A stretch of DNA of 64,000 nt from Oceanobacillus sp. CFH 90083 (lineage in GTDB: Bacteria; Bacillota; Bacilli; Bacillales; Amphibacillaceae): the NCBI RefSeq assembly GCF_009389585.1, contig NZ_VIYG01000006.1, positions 1 through 64,000 on the forward strand. The letters run 5' to 3'. Shown here one piece after another: positions 26,941 to 36,032 of the stretch. The first letter of the stretch is position 1; every line of letters begins with the position of its first letter. The notes under the pieces are model-generated. The model was not told the origin of the DNA. It worked only from the letters and a program-made list of their open reading frames with translations, and made no database searches. The translations under genes and the position numbers were made by a program.

Positions 26941-26965
26941 CACTTGATATACGGCTTATATAAAA

Positions 26966-28018
26966 CTAAATTAAACATTTAAGCTGATCTTTTGTCTGAT
27001 ACGGAAAAATCTCCTGATTCGCTTTCAGACGAATGACTAGGTCCGGATTGGCTATAAATAATTGTCCAAATGCTACTAAGTCCGCCTGATTATCTCCAAC
27101 AATGACTGCCCCTTTGTTAGGTGCAATATTTCCAACAGCGATAAGCGTCTCATCCCAGTATTGTCTAAATAATTCATGAAGTGATCTTTGATCATTTTGA
27201 AGCGTATCACCATAGTTTTCTACAGATGGATGGACAATTTTTAATTGATGCTTAGAAAGAATCTCTGTTATAGCGCATACCATTTCTTCAGGATACTTCC
27301 ATACATAACCCTTATCATCATCTTTCTTTTCAGAAACTCGAATGCTGATTTTATTTTTAGGTACAACCTTCTTTACTTCTTTAATAATTAAATCTAAAAA
27401 TCGCAGTCTATTTTGTAAAGAACCTCCAAACTCATCTTGACGGTTATTCGTTTTCTCACTGATAAATTGATCAATGAGGTATCCATGTGCGGCATGTATT
27501 TCAACACCGTCAAATCCGGCTTCCATCGCATTTCTTGCTGCATCTCTGTAATCATCTATAATTTGATAAATTTCCGTATTTTTTAAAGCTCTAGGAGCTT
27601 GGAAAGGTTTCCTCAATCTATGCACATGTCCGCTGGCACCGATAGGAGACGGAGCAACAGGAGTCTGCCCGTTTAAAATTTCCTGGTGACTTACTCTGCC
27701 TACATGCCAGAGCTGGGCGAAGATTTTCGTTTTATATTGATGGACTTCTCTGGTGACTTTTTGCCAGCTTAACGTCTGACGATGGGTGTATATTCCCGGA
27801 ATTCCATAGGTTCCCTTAGCCAATTCATTGATGGCAATGCCTTCTGTAATGATTAAGCCTGCACCATATCTCGCTCTCTTTCCATAATAATCAGCAATCA
27901 GGTAATTCACTTCACCGGTTTCATTATCAGCAAAGCCTCTTGTCATTGGCGCCATCACAATCCTATTGTCTAATGGTAAGTTCCCAATTCTGTAATCGGA
28001 GAAAATGGAACGTGTCAT
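26966..28018 (-). CDS. NADH:flavin oxidoreductase, Old Yellow Enzyme family
   Basis: A 350-residue FMN-binding TIM-barrel. The N-terminal NRIVMAPMTRGFADNETGEV, FAQLWHVGRVSHQE, the substrate-binding His pair region DGVEIHAAHGYLIDQFISEK and NNRQDEFGGSLQNRLRFLDL are typical of NemA/YqjM-like enzymes that reduce activated alkenes and nitro compounds. The C-terminal phosphate site (VAFGQLFIANPDLVIRL) is intact. ATG 28018 is chosen because GAGGTGAT precedes it; an ATG at 28027 overlaps the site. It is divergent from an Lrp/AsnC gene across 115 bases, its likely regulator. Confidence 0.9.
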   Translation of the reverse strand: MTRSIFSDYRIGNLPLDNRIVMAPMTRGFADNETGEVNYLIADYYGKRARYGAGLIITEGIAINELAKGTYGIPGIYTHRQTLSWQKVTREVHQYKTKIFAQLWHVGRVSHQEILNGQTPVAPSPIGASGHVHRLRKPFQAPRALKNTEIYQIIDDYRDAARNAMEAGFDGVEIHAAHGYLIDQFISEKTNNRQDEFGGSLQNRLRFLDLIIKEVKKVVPKNKISIRVSEKKDDDKGYVWKYPEEMVCAITEILSKHQLKIVHPSVENYGDTLQNDQRSLHELFRQYWDETLIAVGNIAPNKGAVIVGDNQADLVAFGQLFIANPDLVIRLKANQEIFPYQTKDQLKCLI

Positions 28019-28133
28019 ATTTATCACCTCATATCAAATTTTAATGTGATGCCGAATTGTTTACAATGGGATTTTTAAGATATATACTATGAAAAACTTT
28101 AAAATTTAAAGTCATTGGAAGGCGGGGAAAGGA

Positions 28134-28550
28134 ATGTTAGATCATATCGATCATCAAATATTAGATTTATTAAAAAGCAATGCGCGGCTTTCGTATACGG
28201 AGATCGGTAAACAAATAAACATGTCATCTCCAGCTGTGAAAACGAGGATAGAAAGATTAGAGGATTATGTTATCAAGCGCTATACGGTAGAGGTGGATCA
28301 TAAAGAACTCAATAAAGGAATTCATGGTTTTGTTTTATTCAAAACAAAAAGCTGTGAAAGGTTAATGAATTATTGTAAAGAGAATAATAATATTATCGAC
28401 TTATGGAGGATTAGCGGAGAGTATAATTATATGGCAGAGGTTGTCTGTACAAAGATGGAAGAGCTTGAACAGATTTCTAAAGATACAACGAACTTTGCTT
28501 TTTCCAATATACTATCTGTTCTGGGAAATCATCAGGTTGGTAACGATTAA
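28134..28550 (+). CDS. Lrp/AsnC family transcriptional regulator
   Basis: A 138-residue protein with the N-terminal HTH (DHQILDLLKSNARLSYTEIG, then MSSPAVKTRIERLED) and a RAM-type ligand-binding domain (residues about 65-135). Length is normal. GGGGAAAGGA precedes the ATG. Divergent from the Old Yellow Enzyme gene. Effector unknown; amino acids are usual for the family. Confidence 0.88.
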   Translation: MLDHIDHQILDLLKSNARLSYTEIGKQINMSSPAVKTRIERLEDYVIKRYTVEVDHKELNKGIHGFVLFKTKSCERLMNYCKENNNIIDLWRISGEYNYMAEVVCTKMEELEQISKDTTNFAFSNILSVLGNHQVGND

Positions 28551-28569
28551 AATAATAACGCATACGAAA

Positions 28570-28610
28570 CAAACCTGGTGGAATCATTTAAAATGACGCT
28601 GCCAGGTTTG
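28570..28610 (+). terminator. Hairpin after the Lrp/AsnC gene
   Basis: CAAACCTGG (28570-28578) pairs with CCAGGTTTG (28602-28610), with an inner TCATTTAAAATGA stem. The following T tract is weak, so termination is likely but not certain. Confidence 0.5.
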
Positions 28611-28629
28611 ATTATGTGAGCCTTCGTTT

Positions 28630-28987
28630 TCACACTCCAGCGTTTTGATTCATTTCTCCCCAGTCACACATCATATTTAAAATAGGAAGAAGAGACCTGC
28701 CGCGATCCGTCAATGAATATTCCACTTTTGGAGGAATTTGCGGATATTCTTTTCGTATGACAATACCATCTGCTTCCATTTCTTTTAACATGACACTTAG
28801 TGTTTTATAGGAGATTGATGCTATATTACGCTTTAATTCATTAAATCGCATGACCTCATTTTCAGACAGCCAATAAGAGAATAATTATTTTATATTTCCC
28901 CCCGATGACAGATAGCGTGTACCCAAATCCGGTGTCTTTTAAGACAACTCCGTTTGGAACACAGGTTTTGTCCAATTCACTATGCAT
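28630..28987 (-). pseudogene. HxlR family regulator gene with a frameshift
   Basis: From ATG 28987 (site AGGGAGA upstream) the frame reads MHSELDKTCVPNGVVLKDTG, then SVIGGKYKIIIL, and goes out of frame near 28870. One base out, the expected continuation follows: YWLSENEVMRFNELKRNIA, SYKTLSVMLKEMEADGIV and EYPQIPPKVEYSLTDRG. Together they form one complete HxlR winged-helix protein with the N-terminal Cys used for redox sensing in YodB-like relatives. A sequencing error would also explain it. The neighbouring HxlR gene is intact. Confidence 0.75.
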
Positions 28988-29005
28988 GCAAGTTCTCTCC
29001 CTCAA

Positions 29006-29362
29006 TTATTTTGATGATTTACTGTATTCTTCTAATGGTTTTTTTTCTAAAAATTCCTCATGCGTAAAACCCCATGCACACATCTCTCTTAAGACATGCT
29101 CCAATGATTTTCCATGTGTTGATAAGGAATATTCTACTCTTGGTGGAATTTCCTGATAAACGACACGTGTGACCAGGCCATCTTTTTCTAATTCTCTAAG
29201 TTGTTGCGTTAGTACACCCTGCGTTATTTCAGGTATTAAACGCCTTAATTCGCCGAAACGTTTTGTCCCCATTTCTAAAAGGATAAATAATATATGCGGC
29301 TTCCATTTACCGCCAATTGCCCGGAGTGCAGAAACTATTCCGTATTTTGATAAATCATCCAA
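29006..29362 (-). CDS. HxlR family transcriptional regulator
   Basis: A 118-residue winged-helix protein: [20 protein letters not shown], then [20 protein letters not shown] and [20 protein letters not shown] are diagnostic. The N-terminal Cys of YodB-type redox sensors is absent; one Cys is in MCAWGF. It lies 18 bases upstream of the broken HxlR gene on the same strand and is divergent from an MFS efflux gene across 472 bases that contain matching palindromes, so it probably represses that exporter and itself. Confidence 0.88.
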   Translation of the reverse strand: MDDLSKYGIVSALRAIGGKWKPHILFILLEMGTKRFGELRRLIPEITQGVLTQQLRELEKDGLVTRVVYQEIPPRVEYSLSTHGKSLEHVLREMCAWGFTHEEFLEKKPLEEYSKSSK

Positions 29363-29405
29363 AAGAACCTTCCTCCTTTAAAGTCAAAGCTAATAGTCAC
29401 TATTT

Positions 29406-29562
29406 CATACTAAGTACATTAATCATACCAGAGAGAAGGAAGAAAAGTAATAAAATTGCCATAAAGAATCCTGATTTTACAAATATGGATAATTGGATGA
29501 AAAAATAAAAATGCTGTACACCAGACGGGGCTTTATTTGTCCCTTTTACCATACTAAGTATG
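29406..29562. promoter_or_regulatory. Paired CATACTAAGTA sites between the HxlR and MFS genes
   Basis: CATACTAAGTAC (29406-29417) lies 44 bases upstream of the HxlR start and CATACTAAGTATG (29550-29562) 133 bases further along. The palindromic repetition suggests operators of the HxlR protein. Confidence 0.45.
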
Positions 29563-29640
29563 AAAAAGATGTCTACTTTTCAATCTGAATTTTGCCCGGC
29601 ATAATTGTTATACATTTATAACGCACTAAATTTATTGTTT

Positions 29641-29662
29641 ACAGTCACTTTAAAGTAACTGT
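29641..29662. promoter_or_regulatory. 22-base palindrome upstream of the MFS gene
   Basis: ACAGTCACTTT and AAAGTAACTGT form a near-perfect dyad with one symmetric mismatch, about 170 bases before the MFS start. A candidate operator or promoter element for the exporter. Confidence 0.45.
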
Positions 29663-29834
29663 ATTTACGATGCTTGACAGGAAAGGAGTAAAAAAGCAGC
29701 GGACCTCGTGACTTTAAAGAGAGACAGGTGATGGAGGCAACAATAGATTTATTGGATAAAGGGTGTTTTATTCATTTGCTTTTATATATGCTGCCCTTTT
29801 TAGTAAAGAAATATTTGAAATTGGAGTTGATTAC

Positions 29835-30989
29835 ATGCCATTTGCGGTATATATATTAGGAATTCTTATTTTTTCACAAACGACATCAGAGTTTATGGTA
29901 GCGGGAATGCTGCCCTCTCTCTCTGCGGATTTCGGAGTATCGTATTCTGCTATTGGTTATCTGATTTCCGCCTATGCGTTGGGAATGATTATAGGCGGTC
30001 CTTTCTTAACGATTGGATTATCGAAAATGCCACGAAAAAAAGCACTGCTGACCGTTACTATTATCTTTCTTATCGGACAAACGATTGGTGCAATTGCTCC
30101 TGACTATGGAGTGATGATGGTAGCACGAATCATTACTGGTATTGCCTCTGCGGCTACTTTTGGTGTTTCTATGTCGATTGCATTTCAGCTTGTTTCACCT
30201 CAAGCGCGAGGAAGAGCTGCTTCGATTGTTTTAGGAGGTTTAATGGTTGCGACGGCTGCTGGTGTACCATTTGCTATGCTGTTTGATCAATATTTGGGAT
30301 GGCGTTCCAGCTTTTGGGCAGTTGTTGTGCTGGTATTTATAGCGACGATACTCATGCAATATTTTATTCCAACCTTAGCTTCTCAAGGACAAATTAGCCT
30401 TAAGAAAGAGCTTGAATCATTTAAGAAGTATAGTTTATGGTCTGCCTATGGTACGAGTTTGCTTATTATAGGCGCTACATTTGCCGCTTTTAGTTATTTT
30501 ACGCCTATCCTTAGCGATCTGACAGGGTTTGATCCGAAAATAGTACCATTTATTCTTGCCATCTATGGAGTTGCCACGATTATTGGAAATATCATTGTCG
30601 GCAGATTAGCAGACGCTTATATGTTGTCTACACTAACAATTGGCTTGGTTATCCTAACCGTTGCCTTAGTTATCTTTGGTCTCTTTGTAGAAATTCCGGT
30701 GATCTCCGTCGCTGCTGTCATAGTAATTGGTTTAGTAGGCGTAACACTGAATCCTGCAATGGCGACACGTGTTACCAGAGCTGCCGGTACGGGAACACTC
30801 ATAGCTACCGTCCATAATTCCGCTATTAATCTGGGGCTTTTGATAGGTTCCGCTGTAGGGGGATTAACGATTGATACTGGGTATGGACTCAGCTCTCCGT
30901 TATGGGTGGGGGCTATATTAGCCATTCTCGGTTTAATCTCCTTGCTGCCGTTTATTCGTGGGAAAATTCCTTCTGCTGATGTTTCATAA
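29835..30989 (+). CDS. MFS drug efflux transporter (DHA1, AraJ/YdhP-like)
   Basis: A 384-residue protein with about 12 membrane segments. The N-terminal QTTSEFMVAGMLPSLSADFG and YALGMIIGGPFLTIGLSKMP with the RKKAL loop are typical of DHA1 exporters; the GIASAATFGVSM segment is the antiporter motif region. ATG 29835 is preferred because GGAG lies eight bases upstream; the frame extends to GTG 29763 without a site. Substrate unknown; placing beside a HxlR regulator suggests toxic aldehydes, quinones or antibiotics. Confidence 0.87.
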   Translation: MPFAVYILGILIFSQTTSEFMVAGMLPSLSADFGVSYSAIGYLISAYALGMIIGGPFLTIGLSKMPRKKALLTVTIIFLIGQTIGAIAPDYGVMMVARIITGIASAATFGVSMSIAFQLVSPQARGRAASIVLGGLMVATAAGVPFAMLFDQYLGWRSSFWAVVVLVFIATILMQYFIPTLASQGQISLKKELESFKKYSLWSAYGTSLLIIGATFAAFSYFTPILSDLTGFDPKIVPFILAIYGVATIIGNIIVGRLADAYMLSTLTIGLVILTVALVIFGLFVEIPVISVAAVIVIGLVGVTLNPAMATRVTRAAGTGTLIATVHNSAINLGLLIGSAVGGLTIDTGYGLSSPLWVGAILAILGLISLLPFIRGKIPSADVS

Positions 30990-31145
30990 GGAGAATAGAA
31001 CCTTCCATAAAATATTATTTGCTTTTTTAAGTGATAATTAAATAGATTTTATCAGCAAATGGAATAAATTGCACCTAATTTTTGGGGAATAGAGAGGATG
31101 CTTTTCTGGAATAAAAACAGCGGATGGTGAGTGGAGAAAAATATG

Positions 31146-31180
31146 AAATAAAAGAAGCATGGATTGGGCTTCTTTTATTT
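31146..31180. terminator. Bidirectional terminator between the MFS and beta-propeller genes
   Basis: AAATAAAAGAAGC (31146-31158) pairs perfectly with GCTTCTTTTATTT (31168-31180). The right arm overlaps the stop codon of the minus-strand gene. Confidence 0.75.
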
Positions 31181-33019
31181 CATCATCAGCTGGTCACCCG
31201 GATAAATCAAATGAGGGTTTTCCAAGCTGTTTGTTTTTTCGAGTGTCGTCCATAAATAATTATAGCGCAGGCCAATTTCAAATAGGGTTTCGCCTGGTTG
31301 AACAGTGTGAAGCGTTTCGCTTTCCTTCGTGCTTGAATCACCAGCACCAACTGTAAATGATGCGACTGTTCCTGAGATTTCATAGCTGGCCAGAAGCGTC
31401 GGTTTGCCGCTTGGACTTTTGTCTGCTGGAATGAATTTGAGACCTTCGGGTGCATTATCACTAATAGGATGCTGTCCATCAAAGTCGCGGGTAGAAAAGT
31501 ATGTCTCATAGCTGGCTTCGGCCGGGTTTGTAATGTCATAGACAAACAGACCGGCATCTCGCTCAAGTGCAATAAAAGCATATGTTTTTCCATCAATTTC
31601 TGCTAGTTCAACCGTCTCCGGCTCGGGTCCTTTGTTATCGCTGCGGTCATCAAACACATCTTCTTCATGATCCGTATTAAAGAAATCCGGATTCATTTCA
31701 GCTAGTTTTTGTTCAAATTCATCGCCGCTATCAAAAACAAGCTCCATCGTATCGGCATCAAAAATCGAGAAGGAACGTCCGCCAAATGCATAGAGGGCTT
31801 CATATTTGCCGTCTTCATTTGTTGGCGCAGAAGTGGTCACGTTTAACCGGCCGAGGTTTTCATCTGCAAATAAATCGTCTTCGATTAGTTGATCTAAATC
31901 TTCTTGTGAGTAACCAGAGAATAAGTCCGCATTAAAGACAACTTTATCTTCAAGTTCGGCTGCACGAGCTTCTTCTGAAAAACCATCATAGTCTTGCGCA
32001 TCGCCTTCATTTGGTGTAACAATGTATGTTTTTTCGTTTGTTTCATAGAGTGTAATCGCATCCGGCTGGTGGATGCCAAGCACAGGCCACTCCTGGATAT
32101 TTATTTTGCCGTCTTTGTCAGAAGCGTCCATACCGTTTCCGGTCTCTGAATGATCCTTCCACCCAAACGATTGTACACTTGTAAAAGCACCCTTCTCTAA
32201 ATCGAGCGTAGCAATTGCATTATTTTCCTGCAAGACGATATAAGCGAGGGAGCTGCCTTCATTTACAGCGATAAATTCCGGCTCCAGATCTTCGGCATAG
32301 CTAGCCTCGGGATGGACTTTACGAACATCATCGTCAACGATCTCATCTGTGAATCCTGCTGTGACGATTTCTGGTTTTTCTACGTCTTGACTGACATCAA
32401 TAATCGAAACGGACCCTTTAGGGTTTACGTTATAGTCTTCGCTTGGTTCTCCTTCATTGGCAACAAGCAATTTATCTCCATCAGGCGTAAAAGTGATCAT
32501 GTCTGGCAAAGCACCAACCTCGACTGTTGAGAGATGCTCGCCTGCACTTGTTAGAAAGAGCACACTGCCAGGATTTGTTTTGGGCTCTGCTACGGTTGTT
32601 ACGGCAATGATGTCTTCGGTTGGATGAACGGCAATGCTTGTTAAATCAGATACATTTGACAGGGATGGATCCAGGTCTTCCACAAATAATCGTTTTTTAA
32701 GCGGAATATCAGTAAAGGTTGTGCTCTCCGTCAGTACGTCCCCATCTAAAATATCAATGGATTCTTCATCCCCATTGACTGAAAATATTTGCTTGCTTCT
32801 TTCATCGTAGGCAACAATTTCTGCTCCACCAGCACCAAATTCGGCACCGCTTATGTATCGTCCGGTTAGCTCGATTGGAAGACTCCCTTTCGCTGCTTCA
32901 TCATGCAAAGAAAAATCGGTCAATTGTTCAGGAGGAGAATGGCCGCTTGCATTTGCAGACAGTGGAAAAGCTGCCAGGAAAGCGGTTGTAATTAATAAAT
33001 GCAATGGTGTTTTTTTCAT
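31175..33019 (-). CDS. Exported choice-of-anchor I beta-propeller protein with C-terminal LysM domain
   Basis: A 614-residue protein with a Sec signal peptide (residues 1-24, ending SANASG), a seven-bladed propeller-like body and a C-terminal LysM domain (HTVQPGETLFEIGLRYNYLW, then IYPGDQLMMK) that would bind peptidoglycan. Segments such as LPDMITFTPDGDKLLVANEG, EPSEDYNVNPKGSVSIIDVS, TPNEGDAQDYDGFSEEA and LERDAGLFVYDITNPAEASY are diagnostic of choice-of-anchor I proteins related to alkaline phosphatase-like surface proteins. ATG 33019 is taken because GAGGTGA precedes it. The molecular function is unproven. Confidence 0.82.
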   Translation of the reverse strand: MKKTPLHLLITTAFLAAFPLSANASGHSPPEQLTDFSLHDEAAKGSLPIELTGRYISGAEFGAGGAEIVAYDERSKQIFSVNGDEESIDILDGDVLTESTTFTDIPLKKRLFVEDLDPSLSNVSDLTSIAVHPTEDIIAVTTVAEPKTNPGSVLFLTSAGEHLSTVEVGALPDMITFTPDGDKLLVANEGEPSEDYNVNPKGSVSIIDVSQDVEKPEIVTAGFTDEIVDDDVRKVHPEASYAEDLEPEFIAVNEGSSLAYIVLQENNAIATLDLEKGAFTSVQSFGWKDHSETGNGMDASDKDGKINIQEWPVLGIHQPDAITLYETNEKTYIVTPNEGDAQDYDGFSEEARAAELEDKVVFNADLFSGYSQEDLDQLIEDDLFADENLGRLNVTTSAPTNEDGKYEALYAFGGRSFSIFDADTMELVFDSGDEFEQKLAEMNPDFFNTDHEEDVFDDRSDNKGPEPETVELAEIDGKTYAFIALERDAGLFVYDITNPAEASYETYFSTRDFDGQHPISDNAPEGLKFIPADKSPSGKPTLLASYEISGTVASFTVGAGDSSTKESETLHTVQPGETLFEIGLRYNYLWTTLEKTNSLENPHLIYPGDQLMMK

Positions 33020-33217
33020 TTCAGCTTTCACCTCATTGTTTATTGATGTGCCAAGCATAGCACTTAAATTTTAAGCTGGTGTAAAATCCAAGTTAATGTT
33101 TTGTGAAAGGGTATTGGCGGATATTATAAAAATGTTTCAAGTCACCATCGTCCAGTAATTGCGGGGTGGACAGATAAAATAGCTAAAGAATGCAATTCTT
33201 TATAAATGTGTTCCTCA

Positions 33218-33237
33218 TACCTATAAATTTACAGGTA
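33218..33237 (+). promoter_or_regulatory. Palindrome TACCTATAAATTTACAGGTA upstream of the ABC operon
   Basis: A 20-base dyad with one symmetric mismatch, ending three bases before the -35 box. A DNA-binding protein here could activate or repress the operon; the regulator is not in the neighbourhood. Confidence 0.5.
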
Positions 33238-33240
33238 CCC

Positions 33241-33269
33241 TTGACGCTCTTTTTCATATACTATATAAT
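33241..33269 (+). promoter_or_regulatory. Sigma-A promoter of the sulfonate/nitrate-type ABC operon
   Basis: TTGACG (33241-33246), a 17-base spacer and a perfect TATAAT (33264-33269), 66 bases before the ATPase start. Confidence 0.8.
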
Positions 33270-33334
33270 CCTTATAAGTTTAGTTGTAATTAATTTTTAT
33301 GAATTAATTTTTATTTTTTAAGGAGAGGGACTTT

Positions 33335-34177
33335 ATGAAGGTAAATTTGAAGCAGGTTAATAAAAGCTTTCCCAAAGGCAAACACGATTCGCTTCATGTC
33401 CTGCATGATATAAATCTCCAGATTGAAGCGGGCGAGTTCGTTTCTTTGCTTGGACCCTCCGGCTGTGGGAAGTCCACGATTTTGAATTTAATTGCTGGTT
33501 TGGACAGTCCGACATCTGGGGAAGTGTATGTGAATGATAAAAAAGTCAAAGGACCGGGTACGGATCGTGTCGTTGTTTTTCAGCAAGGCGGTTTATTTCC
33601 ATGGATGAACGTGATGGATAATGTTACATATGGACTGCTTTTGAAAAAAATGAACAAAAAAGAGGCAGAAGAAAAGGCAATGGAAGGGCTTCGGATGGTG
33701 CATCTCGGGAATTTCGCACAGGCTTTCCCGCATGAGCTGTCCGGCGGTATGCAGCAGCGGGTGGCGATTGCACGTGCACTTGTGATGGACCCGGACGTTC
33801 TTTTAATGGATGAACCATTTGCGGCCCTTGATGAACAGACGCGGCTAATTTTACATCAGGAGCTGCAGGAAATCTGGCAAAAAACCGGGAAAACCATTTT
33901 GTTTATTACGCATAATATTCGTGAAGCTCTCACACTTTCGGAGCGGGTATTGCTTATGAGTACGAGGCCGGGGGCGATCAAAAAATCGTTCAGGGTACAG
34001 TCGGCACGTCCGCGTAACCCTTCCGATAGCGTGATTGTGGATCTGGAAACACGTGTGATGACCGAATTGGAAGAAGAGATGGAGAAAGTACTGAAGGAGG
34101 AGTTCGGGGATGATTACAGTCTTAAGACGAGTGCTATTCGTGATCGTGATCGTGACTATATGGGAGATCATATCTAA
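33335..34177 (+). CDS. ABC transporter ATP-binding protein (SsuB/TauB/NrtD-like)
   Basis: A 280-residue nucleotide-binding subunit. Walker A GPSGCGKST (about residues 45-53), Q-loop VVVFQQGGLFPWMNVMDNVT, signature ELSGGMQQRVAIARAL, Walker B LLMDEPFAALDEQTR and the H-loop ITHNIREALTLSERV. The FPWMNV Q-loop is typical of importers for sulfonates, taurine, nitrate and thiamine precursors. GGAGAGGG precedes the ATG. The gene overlaps the permease gene by 68 bases. Confidence 0.93.
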   Translation: MKVNLKQVNKSFPKGKHDSLHVLHDINLQIEAGEFVSLLGPSGCGKSTILNLIAGLDSPTSGEVYVNDKKVKGPGTDRVVVFQQGGLFPWMNVMDNVTYGLLLKKMNKKEAEEKAMEGLRMVHLGNFAQAFPHELSGGMQQRVAIARALVMDPDVLLMDEPFAALDEQTRLILHQELQEIWQKTGKTILFITHNIREALTLSERVLLMSTRPGAIKKSFRVQSARPRNPSDSVIVDLETRVMTELEEEMEKVLKEEFGDDYSLKTSAIRDRDRDYMGDHI

Positions 34178-34889
34178 AACGAACCTGTTCCCGACCTTTA
34201 TGTTTCCTCCGCTGCTGATTCCAAATGACCCGGGCGGGGTTACGGTATTAAGCACATTGGTAAACGGTCTGATCTCGGGACAAATACTTGGGGCCACAGG
34301 GATGACGCTTGGCAGGCTTTTGCTTGGCTTTTCGATTGCGGTGGTTTTAGGTCTTATTTTTGGGTTTTTGATTGCCCGTTACAAATGGGTGGATGACACG
34401 TTAGGTTTTTTTGTTACCGCGTTGCAGTCGATTCCGAGTATTGTTTGGTTTCCGCTTGCAATTGTCTGGTTTGGACTTGGGAATGTAGCGATTTTATTTA
34501 TTGTAACGATTGGTGCAACGTGGACGATGACCGTGAATGCAAGCACCGGATTTAAAAATGTCCCCGGCATTTATTTAAATGCAGCACGCACGTTGGGGTC
34601 ATCGGGCACTCATCTTGTGCGGACGGTGATTCTTCCGGCATCCGTGCCACACATCATCTCCGGTCTTCGTGTTGCCTGGGCTTTTGCCTGGCGGGCAATT
34701 ATGGCCGGGGAGCTGCTTGGAGGAAATGGAGGACTTGGATATCTTTTGGATATGGGACGCTCTTTACAATCGATGGATTTAGTGCTCTCGATCATGATTG
34801 TAATTGGTATCATCGGGACAATTATGGATAATCAGGTATTCCTTAGAATGGAGAGATCTGTTGCAAGAAAATGGGGGACAGGAAGCTAA
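34110..34889 (+). CDS. ABC transporter permease (SsuC/TauC-like)
   Basis: A 259-residue BPD-type permease with about six membrane segments. The EAA loop reads NAARTLGSSGTHLVRTVILP followed by SVPHIISGLRVAWAFAWRAI. The start is ATG 34110 with AAGGAGGAG in front, giving a 68-base overlap with the ATPase gene, which suggests translational coupling. It is the membrane channel of the importer. Confidence 0.92.
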   Translation: MITVLRRVLFVIVIVTIWEIISKTNLFPTFMFPPLLIPNDPGGVTVLSTLVNGLISGQILGATGMTLGRLLLGFSIAVVLGLIFGFLIARYKWVDDTLGFFVTALQSIPSIVWFPLAIVWFGLGNVAILFIVTIGATWTMTVNASTGFKNVPGIYLNAARTLGSSGTHLVRTVILPASVPHIISGLRVAWAFAWRAIMAGELLGGNGGLGYLLDMGRSLQSMDLVLSIMIVIGIIGTIMDNQVFLRMERSVARKWGTGS

Positions 34890-34906
34890 GGGAGAGGATG
34901 AAGGGT

Positions 34907-35893
34907 ATGAAAAAAATATTATCCAGCTTTGGTGCTTTGCTTTTATTGGGAGTAGCAGGCTGCGGATCAGAAGAAAGTGCTGATGAAGTACACATTGGAT
35001 ATTTTCCTAACTTTACGCATATCACCACGGTGGTTGCTCTGGAAAAGGGTTATTTTGAAGAAGAATTTGGGGAAGGTGTTCATATTGAAACGTCTACGTT
35101 CCCGAACGGCAGTGCCTTTATGGAAGCCATGTCCACACAGGAAATTGATATTGGCACTGTTGGTCCATCACCGGCGACAACGACCTATTTAAGAAATCCG
35201 GAACATGAAATCATTGCCGGGGCTGTGAATGGTGGAGCTGTCCTGGCAACGCGTGAAGGAGCAGGCATTGAAAGTGTTGAGGATCTTGACGGGAAGTCTG
35301 TAGCGATCCCGACCATCGGTTCCACACAGGACATCATGTTACGGGCGGTGTTAAGTGAGGTGGGGCTGGCAGTAGAAGACGATGGTGGAACAGTAAGAAT
35401 GGTACCGCAAGCCCCCGCTGATACATCAACGCTGTTCCTGCAGGAAGATGTTGATGCTGCGGCAACACAGGAACCTTGGGGTGTCTATTTGGAAAATCAG
35501 GCAGATGCCGATATTCTCCTTGATGAAGAAGAATTTGCATGGGGAACGGAATCAACAACAACAGTGGTCACTGCCCGAAAAGGATTTACGGAGAGTAATG
35601 AGGATTTAACACAGGCCTATTTGCGTGCCCATATCCGGGCGGTTGAATTTATTGAAGAAAATCAGGAAGAAGCAGTTGAATTGTTTGTCAATCATATCGA
35701 AGAAACGACAGGCAACAAGCTGGACTATGAAGAGACGCTGGAAGCCAGCAAGCGTCTCAACCCGACGTATGAAATCAATGAAGAAGTCCTGCAAGAAATG
35801 GCGACCATTAGTTATGAAGCGGGATATATGCAATCGGACGATATCGAGGGCTTAGTTAATCAGACGTTTTTGGAAGCAGTGTTAGAAGAATAA
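34907..35893 (+). CDS. ABC transporter substrate-binding lipoprotein (SsuA/NMT1-like)
   Basis: A 328-residue lipoprotein (lipobox VAGC, Cys19) of the SsuA/TauA/THI5 type: DEVHIGYFPNFTHITTVVAL, then VGPSPATTTYLRN and DGKSVAIPTIGSTQDIMLRA. ATG 34907 is chosen since GGGAGAGG lies at proper distance; the frame extends upstream to 34871. It overlaps nothing and closes the three-gene operon. Aliphatic sulfonates or nitrate are the likely ligands; no desulfonating enzyme gene is adjacent, so the ligand is open. Confidence 0.9.
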   Translation: MKKILSSFGALLLLGVAGCGSEESADEVHIGYFPNFTHITTVVALEKGYFEEEFGEGVHIETSTFPNGSAFMEAMSTQEIDIGTVGPSPATTTYLRNPEHEIIAGAVNGGAVLATREGAGIESVEDLDGKSVAIPTIGSTQDIMLRAVLSEVGLAVEDDGGTVRMVPQAPADTSTLFLQEDVDAAATQEPWGVYLENQADADILLDEEEFAWGTESTTTVVTARKGFTESNEDLTQAYLRAHIRAVEFIEENQEEAVELFVNHIEETTGNKLDYEETLEASKRLNPTYEINEEVLQEMATISYEAGYMQSDDIEGLVNQTFLEAVLEE

Positions 35894-35904
35894 AGGAAGA
35901 TGAT

Positions 35905-35932
35905 CCCCCAGCTTGGTAGCTGGGGGTTTTTT
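35905..35932 (+). terminator. Terminator of the ABC operon
   Basis: CCCCCAGCT (35905-35913) pairs perfectly with AGCTGGGGG (35918-35926) around TGGT, followed by six T residues. Confidence 0.92.
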
Positions 35933-35963
35933 GGTTCGATATAAAACAATCCATCTATTTAAT

Positions 35964-35978
35964 TGAGAATTATTATCA
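35964..35978 (+). promoter_or_regulatory. Fur box
   Basis: TGAGAATTATTATCA matches the 7-1-7 Fur consensus TGATAATNATTATCA at all but one position. It lies 54 bases before the flavoprotein start, so iron limitation should induce that gene. Confidence 0.8.
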
Positions 35979-36032
35979 TTTATAGTATATTAGATAATAA
36001 CGATAAATTTAATGGAATAAGGAGTATATATC

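Noticed and set aside
31207-31596. Long alternative frame within the beta-propeller gene
   Set aside because: It overlaps a gene with signal peptide and LysM domain in another frame, lacks a ribosome binding site and has no family features.
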